Shown here piece by piece: positions 1-8,395 of a stretch of DNA of 64,000 bases. Below the pieces are notes generated by a model. The model was not told the DNA's origin. It worked only from the letters and a program-made list of their open reading frames with translations, and did not search any database. The position numbers and the translations under genes were made by a program. Within the stretch, counting starts at the first letter, position 1. Each line of letters opens with the position of its first letter. Source of the DNA: Prochlorococcus sp. AG-347-G20 (GTDB taxonomy: Bacteria > Cyanobacteriota > Cyanobacteriia > PCC-6307 > Cyanobiaceae); contig QCBJ01000004.1 of NCBI GenBank assembly GCA_003281645.1, positions 1 to 64,000 of the forward strand, in the 5' to 3' direction.

Positions 1-124
1 AAATTTGAAAAATTATTACTAAAAAAAGAGTTAAAAGTAAATATTTTTTCTTAAACATAATTATAAAAAGTTATCTTAAATTTTTTTGTTTAATATTTCC
101 ATAATATATTTTTTGAAAATTTAT

Positions 125-2347
125 TTATGTTAATTCTAAATCAATTTGATATTTAAGAATATCGACTTTTATTATTTTTATTTCTATTGCATCTCCAACT
201 TTATATGATTTTTTAGATTTTCTTCCAATCAATAGATTTTGCCTTGACCTGTATTCATACCAATCATTATTAAGAGTGCTTACGTGTACTAAACCCTCTA
301 CATTTAGTTCTGATATCTCAACAAAGAAACCATATGTTTGCACTGATAAAATAAACCCACTATAAATATTACCTAGTAATTTTTCTGCTTTTCTTACTTT
401 TTTTATATTTATCATATTAGATTTATATTGGTTAACTTTGTATTTGAATTCATTAAGTTTATCTATCACAAACTTGTTAAATAACATTTCTAGATTTTTT
501 GAAATTGATGAATTAAATATATCCCAATTTACTAGGTCTAATGAATTACTTTCCGATATATTGATTGCATCAATATTATTTTTCTTTGATTTCTTACCAT
601 TTATTATCATATTAAAAATACAGTACTGGTTAATAAGATTAGTAAAGTCAAATCCAGGAATTGTCCATGGAGAAATAAATAATTTTTCTGATTCATCATT
701 ATCAGGATCTTTAGATATCAACCTTATTTCATTGTCCCTAAATTCATTAATTAGAAGTTTATGTAAGATTCTTTTTTTATTATCATCGCCACATAATTTA
801 ATTACTTGACTAAATGACAAATTGCCATCTTCATTAAGCTCTATATCATTATCAATAAATTCTGAATATTTGATGATTTCATTTGCATTAACATAATCTA
901 TTCCATTTGATAGATGTCCGGCGCTTTTTAATCCATATTGATTTGAATGTTTGAACCATATTAAATTAGCTTCATATAGTATTGGTGAAAGGTAAGTTTG
1001 GCAATCTTCTTTATTTAATGATTCAAAATATCCTTTTGAATATTCAGCTGGATTGTGGATAAAAAATTCTTCAAGTGACTCAATTTTATTAAGTGGTGCA
1101 GGAATTTCAACCTTACCCTCCAAAAGATGTTTTTGTCTGAATGAACATGAAATTTCAAGTATTTTATCTAAATCGTCGATATATTCCTTTATAGGTTTTA
1201 ATACCCGAGAGGTTATCCTTGATTTACTTTTTCTAGATAGAAGCGCTTCAGTATGATCACTTCCAACATTAAGAGTGCATTTTACTAAAGTAAGATGGAA
1301 TGACCAATCAATTATTTCATTATCACTATTTAAATGCACACAGAGGCTTATCGCTTCATTCTTTTCACCAACTTTAAATTCAGAATCATTTCTTATGGCT
1401 TCACTAAGGTAGTTTTGCCAATCATTTAATAACGGTAATGATTCAAACCCTTTAAATAATATTTCTAGAGATTTTTTATTATTTAGGTCTACTCTTTCTG
1501 CAAGGTTATTTGTATGTATCCATAATTTAGTACTTTTATTTTCCCCCTGATCTATTTGAATCATTGGGAGCATTGGAGAATTATTAGAATTCCAACTTTT
1601 GAATAAATAAGAGTTTTTATCTGTAAGGTCTATCCTCTCCCTTTGTTCTATTTTTTTTGATTCAATATGATTTAAATTATATGAATTAACGATATTGCTT
1701 TTAGATAAAACAAAGTCTGTATCATATTCCTCATTATTGTTAAGTTTTAGTTCTTGTATCACATGACCTAGTCCTTCTTCTTGACCTATTGGAAATCTAT
1801 CAATCTCAACTTTTACTATATTCTTATTGTCTGGTTTGTATGTGTATTCTTTATTCTCTTTTGGAAGTTTAATTTTAGAAAGGATCCTATCGTCTATTGG
1901 GATTGCATATACATCATTGTTTATTATTTCTACTTTAGAGAGAAGTATTTGATTTGATCTTTCAAGAATACAATCAACTATTCCTTCAGGTGATCTTCTT
2001 CTATATCCCTCTTTTATTATCCTTACTAAAACTTTATCTCCATTCCATGCGTAGTTAAGTAAATTTTCTTTAATGTAGATATCTTCTTTGTCTTTTCCTC
2101 TTACAGCAAAGCAATAGCCTTTGCTACTACATCTTATTTTGGCGACAAGATGATCATTATCCTTTATGCAAGTATATTCATCATTTTCATTTTTATTAAT
2201 TATTTCAAGTTTTTCTAGAGCTGTTAAAGCAATATCTAATTTATCCTTATCAGATTTCTTTGTTATTTTTAATAATCTGCATAATTTTTTATATTCTAAC
2301 CCTTCTGACTGATTAAGATTATCAATTATTAAAGATGATGTGAACAT
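125..2347 (-). CDS. zam: Zam-like RNB-family protein with degenerate catalytic site
   Basis: This 740-residue protein has the RNase II/R architecture: an N-terminal winged-helix/cold-shock-like part (about 1-200), an RNB-like body, and a C-terminal S1 domain (about 657-739, GNIYSGFILSVQTYGFFVEI). Working RNB enzymes carry a TID...DxDDA cluster after an R-x-DLT lead-in. Here the lead-in survives (ERIDLTD, about 237-243) but the next stretch reads SYLFKSWNSNNSPM, with no aspartates. It is therefore probably not an exoribonuclease. Cyanobacteria carry a second RNB paralogue called Zam (linked to acetazolamide resistance), and this is the likely orthologue. ATG start at 2347. It is last in its direction before an empty 124-base edge. 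The family call is firm; the loss of activity is inferred from residues. Confidence 0.75.
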   Translation of the reverse strand: MFTSSLIIDNLNQSEGLEYKKLCRLLKITKKSDKDKLDIALTALEKLEIINKNENDEYTCIKDNDHLVAKIRCSSKGYCFAVRGKDKEDIYIKENLLNYAWNGDKVLVRIIKEGYRRRSPEGIVDCILERSNQILLSKVEIINNDVYAIPIDDRILSKIKLPKENKEYTYKPDNKNIVKVEIDRFPIGQEEGLGHVIQELKLNNNEEYDTDFVLSKSNIVNSYNLNHIESKKIEQRERIDLTDKNSYLFKSWNSNNSPMLPMIQIDQGENKSTKLWIHTNNLAERVDLNNKKSLEILFKGFESLPLLNDWQNYLSEAIRNDSEFKVGEKNEAISLCVHLNSDNEIIDWSFHLTLVKCTLNVGSDHTEALLSRKSKSRITSRVLKPIKEYIDDLDKILEISCSFRQKHLLEGKVEIPAPLNKIESLEEFFIHNPAEYSKGYFESLNKEDCQTYLSPILYEANLIWFKHSNQYGLKSAGHLSNGIDYVNANEIIKYSEFIDNDIELNEDGNLSFSQVIKLCGDDNKKRILHKLLINEFRDNEIRLISKDPDNDESEKLFISPWTIPGFDFTNLINQYCIFNMIINGKKSKKNNIDAINISESNSLDLVNWDIFNSSISKNLEMLFNKFVIDKLNEFKYKVNQYKSNMINIKKVRKAEKLLGNIYSGFILSVQTYGFFVEISELNVEGLVHVSTLNNDWYEYRSRQNLLIGRKSKKSYKVGDAIEIKIIKVDILKYQIDLELT

Positions 2348-2419
2348 GATCTAAATGAAATTATAAATTAATTTAAGGTTATACACTTCATTATTACACC
2401 TTATTATCCAAGCTTAAAA

Positions 2420-2731
2420 CTAATTATTTTCTTTCTCTTCTTTTTCTTCTTTTTTGATGGTGAAAGAGTTGATAAAAAGCCTTATACCAATTATGAAAAA
2501 TGTAATGGACGCTATTGACTTAAGAACTACTTCGGGTAAAAAACTTGAAATAGAACCACCTGTTAAAGCTCCTAGTAAACTTGCAAAAACAAGTGCTGAA
2601 GAAGATCCTAGAAAAACTGCTAATGGTTTATTTGAAGTGCCACTTATAGTTAATGTAGCTAGTTGAGTTTTGTCACCTAATTCGGCTATGAAAACAGTTA
2701 GAAATGTTGATAGTAATAAACTTAAAACCAT
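2420..2731 (-). CDS. GDT1/UPF0016 half-transporter, second of pair
   Basis: A 103-residue membrane protein of the GDT1/TMEM165 (UPF0016) family, cation exchangers or exporters handling Mn2+ or Ca2+. The hallmark E-x-G-D-K-T is seen as ELGDKT near residues 17-22 in the first helix, followed by hydrophobic stretches near 36-60 and 70-90 and a charged KKEEKEEKENN tail. Full-length family members contain two such units; this one has a single unit and probably works as a dimer with the neighbouring unit. The upstream stop and this ATG abut (TAAATG), which suggests translational coupling. Mn2+ export at a cell or thylakoid membrane is an inference from cyanobacterial homologues. Confidence 0.85.
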   Translation of the reverse strand: MVLSLLLSTFLTVFIAELGDKTQLATLTISGTSNKPLAVFLGSSSALVFASLLGALTGGSISSFLPEVVLKSIASITFFIIGIRLFINSFTIKKEEKEEKENN

Positions 2732-3058
2732 TTATAAATAATTTTTAAATGTTTCATAAGCTAAAAATATACTTATCAATATCATTAAAGTACCAGTAGA
2801 TAAAGCAAATTTGCTAGGAGATATTTTTTTTGATACCCACTTACCAATAAGAACTCCTACTATGCTAGAGCTTATTAATGCTAGAGAACTTCCAAGAAAA
2901 ACTACTATTGGCCTGCCCGATTCAGCAGAAAGCATTAATGTAGCTATCTGAGTTTTATCGCCAAGTTCAGCAATAAAAATTGTTGTAAATGTCGTTATAA
3001 ATATTGAAAAAAAACTTTTTTCTAGATTGTTTTCTTTTTTTTCTAATTTACTATTCAT
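2732..3058 (-). CDS. GDT1/UPF0016 half-transporter, first of pair
   Basis: A 108-residue partner of the downstream half-transporter, with the same ELGDKT motif (about 33-38) in a first membrane helix and a second hydrophobic block ending in a short Lys/Asn tail. A Lys/Glu-rich N-terminus (about 1-15) precedes the first helix. Two adjacent single-unit genes take the place of the fused two-unit GDT1 protein of other organisms. The ATG overlaps the preceding cysteine-cluster gene by 4 bases, so three genes (cysteine cluster, half A, half B) form one tight operon. The exact metal cannot be read from sequence. Confidence 0.85.
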   Translation of the reverse strand: MNSKLEKKENNLEKSFFSIFITTFTTIFIAELGDKTQIATLMLSAESGRPIVVFLGSSLALISSSIVGVLIGKWVSKKISPSKFALSTGTLMILISIFLAYETFKNYL

Positions 3059-3402
3059 TTTTCTGAAACAGCAATTCTATAAGTTTTCATCTCTTTACTT
3101 TGGTATCCATAATTTGATGAAATATGTTGTTTGCAGCAATCTATTAAAAATTTATCACCAGATTTCAAATATCCTTTAAATGAAGTTGAGAATTCACTTA
3201 CCCTGCAAAAATGTGGTCTGGTTTCATAAATTAAACATTTTTTATTTTCTCTGTCCAGATTTTTACACCAACCGTCTTTAGCCGTCATCGAATTTATCAA
3301 AGCTATATCTTCTTTGTTAAGTTTGTTAGCCAAATCGCTTCTTTCATTCAAGTCGAATTTACAACAAGCTCCACAATTTTCTATACATGTCCATGATTTC
3401 AT
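3055..3402 (-). CDS. YkgJ-family cysteine-cluster protein
   Basis: A 115-residue soluble protein of the YkgJ/UPF0153 zinc- or iron-chelating family. The diagnostic cysteines are CIENCGACC (about residues 6-14), a C-L-I-Y-E-T-R-P-x-x-C-R block in the middle, and DCCKQH further on. Its function is unknown; the cysteines probably hold a metal or Fe-S cluster. It is first in a three-gene operon with two GDT1-type metal transporter halves, and the next ATG overlaps its stop, which fits a metal-handling role (inference). The start is an ATG just upstream of the cysteine motif, so no longer form is needed. Confidence 0.8.
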   Translation of the reverse strand: MKSWTCIENCGACCKFDLNERSDLANKLNKEDIALINSMTAKDGWCKNLDRENKKCLIYETRPHFCRVSEFSTSFKGYLKSGDKFLIDCCKQHISSNYGYQSKEMKTYRIAVSEK

Positions 3403-3484
3403 AATTTAATTCAATCTTGTAACGTATCAGTACAGTTTCGTCATTTATTTGTAAAAATAGTATCACAAAACATATTCATTAATC

Positions 3485-3562
3485 ATGGCAACACTTATTC
3501 CTTTGGCTGTAGTTGCGTTAGCAGGACCAGCAATAATTGCTCTTGTATTTTACCGTAAATAA
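3485..3562 (+). CDS. psb30: Photosystem II small subunit, Psb30/Ycf12-like
   Basis: An ATG-started 25-residue peptide beginning MATLIPLAVVALAGP and ending IIALVFYRK. It is one transmembrane helix with a basic end. The AGPxIIxL-x3-R pattern resembles the C-terminal half of Psb30 (Ycf12), a single-helix subunit at the periphery of photosystem II. It is shorter than other Psb30 proteins, as small photosystem subunits often are in Prochlorococcus. It is divergent from the metal-transport operon and 11 bases upstream of the phosphatase gene. With so short a peptide, another small photosystem subunit remains possible. Confidence 0.6.
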   Translation: MATLIPLAVVALAGPAIIALVFYRK

Positions 3563-3573
3563 TAGAAATTCTT

Positions 3574-4338
3574 TTGGTGACCTATCTTGAGGGTGTTTAT
3601 TGGGATTTAGATGGTACTATCGCAAATACTGAATTAGAGGCCCATTTACCTGCTTTTAATAATGCTTTTAATGACCTTAGTATTGATTGGAATTGGGATA
3701 CTAATACATATATAAAACTTCTGAAGATAAATGGGGGCAAAAATAGGATTGCTCATTACGCTAAATCTAATAATGATAATTTCTCAGAAGATTTAATTCT
3801 CAAAATTCATGAAACAAAGCAGTTTCATTATCTAGAAATAATAAAAAAAAATTGCGTTAGTTTAAAAACTGGTGTTTTTAGATTAATAAATGAATTACAT
3901 AGAAAAAAAGTAAGACAATTTATTGTTACTTCAAGTTCAAGAATTCAAGTCAATCTAATTGTTGATTATCTTTTTAATGGCTTCAACCCTTTTGAGTTCA
4001 TTATTTCAAGCGAAGACGTTGAATTAAAGAAACCAAATCCATTGCCATACTTAAAGGCAATCCAATTAAGTGGTATAAACAAAAACAACTCAATTGTTTT
4101 TGAAGACTCTAATCCAGGATTGAAATCTTCCTTGGCAGCTAACTTGCCAACAATTTTTGTTCCTTCAAATATCCCAATTGTTCTTGAGGAAAATATTAAA
4201 TTAGATTGTATTTTAGACAGTCTTGGTGATGAGAATAATGTGGCAAATGTAATTAAAGGACCTAAACTAAAAAAAACATTCGTTGATTATAGCTTTCTAA
4301 GTGATTATTTAGTGTCCTTTAGTAATGCAAAAAACTAA
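3574..4338 (+). CDS. HAD-superfamily hydrolase, CbbY-like
   Basis: A 254-residue haloacid-dehalogenase phosphatase. Motif I DLDGT contains the nucleophile (D11, with D13), a TSSS block serves as motif II, and ED-S-N-P-G (about 178-183) as motif IV, with a helical cap between motifs I and II. It resembles the CbbY/beta-phosphoglucomutase group, some of which remove xylulose-1,5-bisphosphate, a Rubisco inhibitor; that substrate is only a possibility here. The start is TTG at 3574, with a GTG directly after as alternative. Its end overlaps the ycf20-like gene by 14 bases, so the two are co-transcribed. Confidence 0.8.
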   Translation: MVTYLEGVYWDLDGTIANTELEAHLPAFNNAFNDLSIDWNWDTNTYIKLLKINGGKNRIAHYAKSNNDNFSEDLILKIHETKQFHYLEIIKKNCVSLKTGVFRLINELHRKKVRQFIVTSSSRIQVNLIVDYLFNGFNPFEFIISSEDVELKKPNPLPYLKAIQLSGINKNNSIVFEDSNPGLKSSLAANLPTIFVPSNIPIVLEENIKLDCILDSLGDENNVANVIKGPKLKKTFVDYSFLSDYLVSFSNAKN

Positions 4339-4651
4339 TTTTTCAAGAATTACCTACCAGTTAAATAATTTATTTTTTGGTTTTCTAAGTGATACTTGGA
4401 GGACAAAATCTATTGGTCTAATTTCTGTTTTGACAGGTTATTTTTTGTTCGCAAATTTTCTTACAAAATTTATATCTGAAGGTAAAAATGAGTTGATAAT
4501 GGTCCCAATAATTATTATTTTTATTGAAATCATTATAAGAATTAAACCTGCCGCAAGTTCTAAGTTTTATTATCTATGGACCGTAGTTGATAAATTAAGA
4601 ATTGGTGCAATTTATGCTGTTATACTTGAGGCATTTAAATTAGGATCTTAA
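4325..4651 (+). CDS. ycf20: Ycf20-like protein (DUF565)
   Basis: A 108-residue protein with two hydrophobic segments (about 29-48 and 59-74) and a C-terminus reading VDKLRIGAIYAVILEAFKLGS. The pattern matches DUF565/Ycf20, a family of cyanobacteria and plastids. An algal member is needed for non-photochemical quenching, but the molecular role is unknown. The start overlaps the end of the phosphatase gene by 14 bases. It ends 3 bases before the convergent end of rpmF. The family call rests on overall pattern. Confidence 0.75.
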   Translation: MQKTNFSRITYQLNNLFFGFLSDTWRTKSIGLISVLTGYFLFANFLTKFISEGKNELIMVPIIIIFIEIIIRIKPAASSKFYYLWTVVDKLRIGAIYAVILEAFKLGS

Positions 4652-4654
4652 AAG

Positions 4655-4825
4655 CTATTCTTCTTCTTCTTCTTCTATAGGATAAACAAAGCCTTGAGCT
4701 TTCCCAGTTAAAACTGATTTACCTAAAGATATAGCTTTTTGAGCTGCTATTGCTGCTTTCCCTTTCCAGACAGCGTGCCTTTGGTTCCTTTTGCTTTTTG
4801 ATTTTTTCTTCTTTGGTACAGCCAT
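4655..4825 (-). CDS. rpmF: 50S ribosomal protein L32
   Basis: A 56-residue basic protein starting [18 protein letters not shown], the standard opening of bacterial and plastid L32, followed by [12 protein letters not shown] and ending in a run of six glutamates. It lies at the surface of the large ribosomal subunit. The acidic tail and the lack of zinc-binding cysteines fit the cyanobacterial form. ATG start at 4825. It ends convergently with the ycf20-like gene and shares a 131-base divergent promoter region with ftsH. Confidence 0.95.
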   Translation of the reverse strand: MAVPKKKKSKSKRNQRHAVWKGKAAIAAQKAISLGKSVLTGKAQGFVYPIEEEEEE

Positions 4826-4920
4826 TCTGTTTCTTTATTTCCATATAATAATATAACCTTTAACTGGTTATCTCCAAAACTTTTGAGTATATTTTGTTTA
4901 TATACGTCAATTTTTTAAAT

Positions 4921-4934
4921 AAGCATATATGCTT
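4921..4934. promoter_or_regulatory. 14-base perfect palindrome upstream of ftsH-like gene
   Basis: AAGCATATATGCTT is a perfect palindrome ending 22 bases before the GTG start of the ftsH-like gene, in the divergent region shared with rpmF. Position and symmetry suit a dimeric regulator binding in the leader or over a start site. AT-rich DNA produces some palindromes by chance, so this is only a candidate. Confidence 0.3.
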
Positions 4935-4956
4935 TATTAATCACTTATAAAGATTA

Positions 4957-6711
4957 GTGTTTAGATCAAAATTCTCATATTCAGATTCTAAATCAAGTTA
5001 TTCGGATCTTCTAGAAGATATAGAGACGGGGAAAATAGAATCAATATTTTTCTATCCAAGGCAGAGAGAAATTGATGTGCTGTATAAAAATGGCGATAAA
5101 TTTAAAATACCTATCCTTTATAACGATCAATTAATCCTTGAAAAGGCTACTGAAAATAAGTTAGATCTCACTATTAACAATAGTAGAAAAGAAGCCTCAG
5201 CTGCTAATTCATTTGCATCAATAAGCCTTTTCCTGATTTTCATATTAGCTATAGTTTTAATATTGAGGAGTACATCAAAATTGGCTTCCAGAGCCTTTGG
5301 GTTTACAAAAAATCAGGCTAAATTTATAACAATTGATGATGTAGAAACGAGATTCGATGATGTAGCTGGTGTCCCTGAAGCCGCTGAAGAATTAAAAGAG
5401 GTAATAACATTTTTAAAAGAACCAAAGAAATTTGAAAATCTTGGAGCAAAAGTTCCTAAGGGTGTTCTTTTAATTGGCCCACCAGGAACAGGTAAAACGT
5501 TATTGGCTAAAGCAATTGCTGGTGAATCAGGAGTACCTTTTCTTTCAATATCGGCTTCAGAGTTTGTAGAACTTTTTGTTGGTGTTGGAGCAAGCCGAGT
5601 TCGGGATCTGTTCTCTAAGGCTAAGGAAAAATCTCCTTGTATAATTTTCATTGATGAAATTGATTCCATTGGTAGGCAAAGAGGGTCTGGGATCGGAGGT
5701 GGAAATGATGAAAGAGAACAAACCCTTAATCAGCTTCTAACTGAATTAGATGGTTTTGCTGATAATTCAGGGATTATTGTTTTAGCAGCAACAAATAGAC
5801 CAGATATTTTGGATGCAGCATTATTAAGACCAGGTAGATTTGATAGGAAAATTGAAGTAATGCTTCCAGATTTAGATGGAAGAAAAAAAATTCTTTCAGT
5901 TCATTCTCTTTCCAAACCACTTTCAACCGAAGTTGACTTAGGATATTGGGCTTCTAGAACAGTTGGATTTTCGGGAGCAGATCTTGCAAACTTGATGAAC
6001 GAGAGTGCTATTCACTGTGCAAGAGACGAATCTAAATTAATTAGTGATCATCATATAGAAAATGCTCTTGATAAAATTACCATTGGCCTGAGAAGCTCAT
6101 TAATAACTTCTCCTAATATGAAAAAAATTATTGCTTATAACGAAGTAGGTAGAGCAATTGTATCTGCTGTGAGAAATGGAATTGAATCAGTTGATAAAAT
6201 TACGATTTTACCTAGATCTGGATCTATAGGAGGATATACAAAAATATGCCCTGACGAAGATGTAATTTCTAGTGGATTGATTTCAAAAAAATTATTATTT
6301 TCAAAAATTGAAATTGCTTTAGCTGGAAGAGCCGCAGAAACGATAGTTTTTGGTGAAGGTGAAATTACACAATGCTCCATGAATGATATCTCTTATGCGA
6401 CGAATATCGTAAGGGAAATGGTTACAAAATATGGATTTTCAATTATTGGTCCAATTTCAATGGATTCTGATAATAATGAAATGTATTTAGGAGATGGATT
6501 ATTTAGAAGAAAGCCTCTCATAGCAGAAAATACCAGTTCTAGAATAGATAATGAAATCATAAATATTTCTAAAATTTCATTAAATAATTCAATAAAAATA
6601 TTGAAAAAAAATAGAGTCTTACTAGATAAATTAGTTGATATACTTTTAAATCAAGAAACTATAGATAAAAAAGTTTTTAAATTAACAACTTCTAAATTGT
6701 TGAAAGTTTGA
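4957..6711 (+). CDS. ftsH: FtsH-like membrane AAA+ ATPase, protease site lost
   Basis: 584 residues. The AAA+ module is intact: Walker A GPPGTGKT (174-181), Walker B IIFIDEID (229-236), and second region of homology [17 protein letters not shown] (281-297). The peptidase domain has the right length and keeps the third metal ligand region (MNDISYAT, D477), but the HExGH zinc site reads NEVGR (395-399). Both histidines are replaced; the catalytic glutamate remains. It is probably an unfoldase or assembly partner of active FtsH subunits rather than a protease, like plastid FtsHi proteins (inference). Only one N-terminal membrane helix (about 86-104) is seen where FtsH normally has two. GTG start at 4957; an in-frame stop at 4948 excludes a longer form. 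Confidence 0.9.
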   Translation: MFRSKFSYSDSKSSYSDLLEDIETGKIESIFFYPRQREIDVLYKNGDKFKIPILYNDQLILEKATENKLDLTINNSRKEASAANSFASISLFLIFILAIVLILRSTSKLASRAFGFTKNQAKFITIDDVETRFDDVAGVPEAAEELKEVITFLKEPKKFENLGAKVPKGVLLIGPPGTGKTLLAKAIAGESGVPFLSISASEFVELFVGVGASRVRDLFSKAKEKSPCIIFIDEIDSIGRQRGSGIGGGNDEREQTLNQLLTELDGFADNSGIIVLAATNRPDILDAALLRPGRFDRKIEVMLPDLDGRKKILSVHSLSKPLSTEVDLGYWASRTVGFSGADLANLMNESAIHCARDESKLISDHHIENALDKITIGLRSSLITSPNMKKIIAYNEVGRAIVSAVRNGIESVDKITILPRSGSIGGYTKICPDEDVISSGLISKKLLFSKIEIALAGRAAETIVFGEGEITQCSMNDISYATNIVREMVTKYGFSIIGPISMDSDNNEMYLGDGLFRRKPLIAENTSSRIDNEIINISKISLNNSIKILKKNRVLLDKLVDILLNQETIDKKVFKLTTSKLLKV

Positions 6712-6739
6712 TTTAATTGATTTAAATAAAAATATTTTC

Positions 6740-7492
6740 TTGATAATTAAAAACAATACAACGAAGTTATTAGTTACACTTTTATTTTTACTTATTCTTC
6801 CATTTGTACAAAAACAATGGTTTAATTTGTATTCACTCAACATAAATGATATTTCCTTTTATTCAATCCTTTACTATTTGAGCGGAGCAATATGTCCATC
6901 TTTGGTGTATATAAACTCTTTAAAAAACTATACATACTATAAATTTAATAAGGATAAAATTCAAAGTATAAAAGTAATTAAAGGAAAAAGACTATTATTC
7001 TTAGTAGCAATAAATTTAATATTTCTCTCTTACTTAATAGCTGATTACATATATATAAATTATGATCTTATATTAAATTTATTTCTTGAAGGAATTAATG
7101 TACCAAAACCGGATATTCCACAGTTAAGTTTTTTCATATTTTTAATTTCTATCTTATTAATTTTTAAGAAATCTAGGTTCCTGTTAAAAAAAATAATATT
7201 GATAAATTTTATTTTGATTTCTCTCTATCTTTGGCATCTTCAAATTAATAATATTAGTGTTGATGATCAGTTTCATATTTATAGATATTTTGGTTTAAAT
7301 GACTTAAATTTAACTAATCTTTTTATCTTAATAGCCATAGAAATTTCATTTTATACTTGGTCCTTCTTATCATATAAAACTAATTTAAGCGATTGGATCG
7401 TAGCAAAACCTCAAAAAGAGGATGCTATCCCCTTTTTGAATATATTTATTTTTTATTTTTTTATAATTATTTACTATTCAATACTTACTTAA
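6740..7492 (+). CDS. Polytopic membrane protein of unknown function
   Basis: A 250-residue protein that is almost entirely hydrophobic, with about six likely membrane segments (about 8-25, 42-60, 85-105, 130-147, 152-166, 190-208) and one at the C-terminus. A short conserved-looking soluble stretch, DWIVAKPQKEDAIPF, precedes the last helix. I do not recognise the family. The start is TTG at 6740, 28 bases after the ftsH-like gene on the same strand, so it may be co-transcribed with it. It ends 15 bases before the convergent peroxiredoxin gene. Expression and function are open. Confidence 0.6.
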   Translation: MIIKNNTTKLLVTLLFLLILPFVQKQWFNLYSLNINDISFYSILYYLSGAICPSLVYINSLKNYTYYKFNKDKIQSIKVIKGKRLLFLVAINLIFLSYLIADYIYINYDLILNLFLEGINVPKPDIPQLSFFIFLISILLIFKKSRFLLKKIILINFILISLYLWHLQINNISVDDQFHIYRYFGLNDLNLTNLFILIAIEISFYTWSFLSYKTNLSDWIVAKPQKEDAIPFLNIFIFYFFIIIYYSILT

Positions 7493-7507
7493 ATGTTTCT
7501 AATCATT

Positions 7508-8092
7508 TTATAGCGCAGAAAAATATTCCTTACTACCTTTGGGGTCCTCTAACATTGTTTTCTCCCCTGGGGTCCAGTTTGCTGGACATACTTCATCGGG
7601 GTTTGCCGCAACGTATTGATAACCTTGAAGAATCCTTAGCGTTTCATCAACATTTCTACCTACAGGAGCCTTGTTAACAGTCGTATGCATAACTACTCCC
7701 TCGGGATTGATAAGAAATAAACCTCTATCAGCCTCCCCATCATCATTTAGAACATTGTACGCCTGGCAAATTTCTCTTTTTAAGTCAGAAACTAACGGAT
7801 AGTTAATATCACCTATACCACCTTCATTTCTTGGGGTTTGTATCCATGCCAAATGACAGTGTTTGCTATCAACTGATACCCCAAGTATTTCCGTATTAAG
7901 TACCGAGAAATCTTGGTATCTATCACTAAATGCAGTGATTTCAGTTGGACATACAAACGTAAAATCTAGTGGGTAAAAGAATAGAACAACCCATTTACCT
8001 CTTAGACCTGAAAGTGTAATCTCCTTAAACTCTTGATCATATACTGCTGTAGCACTAAAGTCTGGTGCTTCTTGGCCAACTCTTAAGCTCAT
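7508..8092 (-). CDS. Typical 2-Cys peroxiredoxin
   Basis: A 194-residue thioredoxin-dependent peroxidase that reduces H2O2 and alkyl hydroperoxides in the cytoplasm. The peroxidatic cysteine is C48 in FTFVCPTEI and the resolving cysteine is C169 in DEVCPANW. The GGIG loop (NEGGIGDI) and a C-terminal YF (EYFSAL) are both present; in this family the pair marks enzymes that inactivate by over-oxidation at high peroxide. The length is normal. ATG at 8092, with a TATAAT-like box about 55 bases upstream. It converges with the membrane protein gene and is probably monocistronic. Confidence 0.95.
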   Translation of the reverse strand: MSLRVGQEAPDFSATAVYDQEFKEITLSGLRGKWVVLFFYPLDFTFVCPTEITAFSDRYQDFSVLNTEILGVSVDSKHCHLAWIQTPRNEGGIGDINYPLVSDLKREICQAYNVLNDDGEADRGLFLINPEGVVMHTTVNKAPVGRNVDETLRILQGYQYVAANPDEVCPANWTPGEKTMLEDPKGSKEYFSAL

Positions 8093-8145
8093 GAAAAAAT
8101 TTGTCCTTAATTAAATTATGTATGGTCTTAATGACCGTAATTTGT

Positions 8146-8151
8146 ATTATA
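8146..8151 (-). promoter_or_regulatory. Putative -10 box of the 2-Cys peroxiredoxin gene
   Basis: On the minus strand this hexamer reads TATAAT. It lies 54 bases upstream of the peroxiredoxin ATG and would give a leader of about 45 bases that contains a short GGTC/GACC hairpin. No clear -35 element is visible. The AT-rich background makes chance matches common. Confidence 0.4.
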
Positions 8152-8191
8152 ATTTTTTTAATAATGAATTAGCAAGTTTTTTTTTAATTAA

Positions 8192-8317
8192 ATGAAATGG
8201 CACTATTCCTTTACTAGGAAATTTACAATTTTGAATCACAATAAACTTTTAAAAAATCTTAAAAAGGAGTTAATTAAATATCCCATTAACAGGATTGACA
8301 ATAAAAATTCTAATTAA
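8192..8317 (+). CDS. Possible 41-residue basic peptide
   Basis: An ATG-started open frame encoding a 41-residue basic peptide (beginning MKWHYSFTRKF, ending DNKNSN) in the 303-base gap between the peroxiredoxin and the next small gene. Lysine and asparagine dominate, no membrane helix is evident, and I recognise no family. A purine-rich GGAG lies inside the frame rather than before the ATG, so there is no good ribosome-binding site. It could be a chance frame. The rest of this gap shows only AT-rich DNA and the peroxiredoxin promoter. Confidence 0.3.
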   Translation: MKWHYSFTRKFTILNHNKLLKNLKKELIKYPINRIDNKNSN

Positions 8318-8395
8318 AAGAAATTTTATATTATTTAAGATTCCTTAAAATTTAACTCCCTATAATTAGAGATATTCTTTTTAATATTTTTAATT

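Noticed and set aside
438..1256. Two plus-strand open frames (123 and 67 codons) inside the Zam-like gene
   Set aside because: They lie wholly antisense to a long conserved-fold gene and their products are Ser/Leu/Ile-rich mirror translations without motifs.
5313..6380. Minus-strand frames within ftsH (118 and 81 codons)
   Set aside because: These mirror highly conserved AAA+ codons and are shadows.
7393..7677. Plus-strand 94-codon frame bridging the membrane protein and peroxiredoxin genes
   Set aside because: It is out of frame with one gene and antisense to the other; the encoded residues show no family features.
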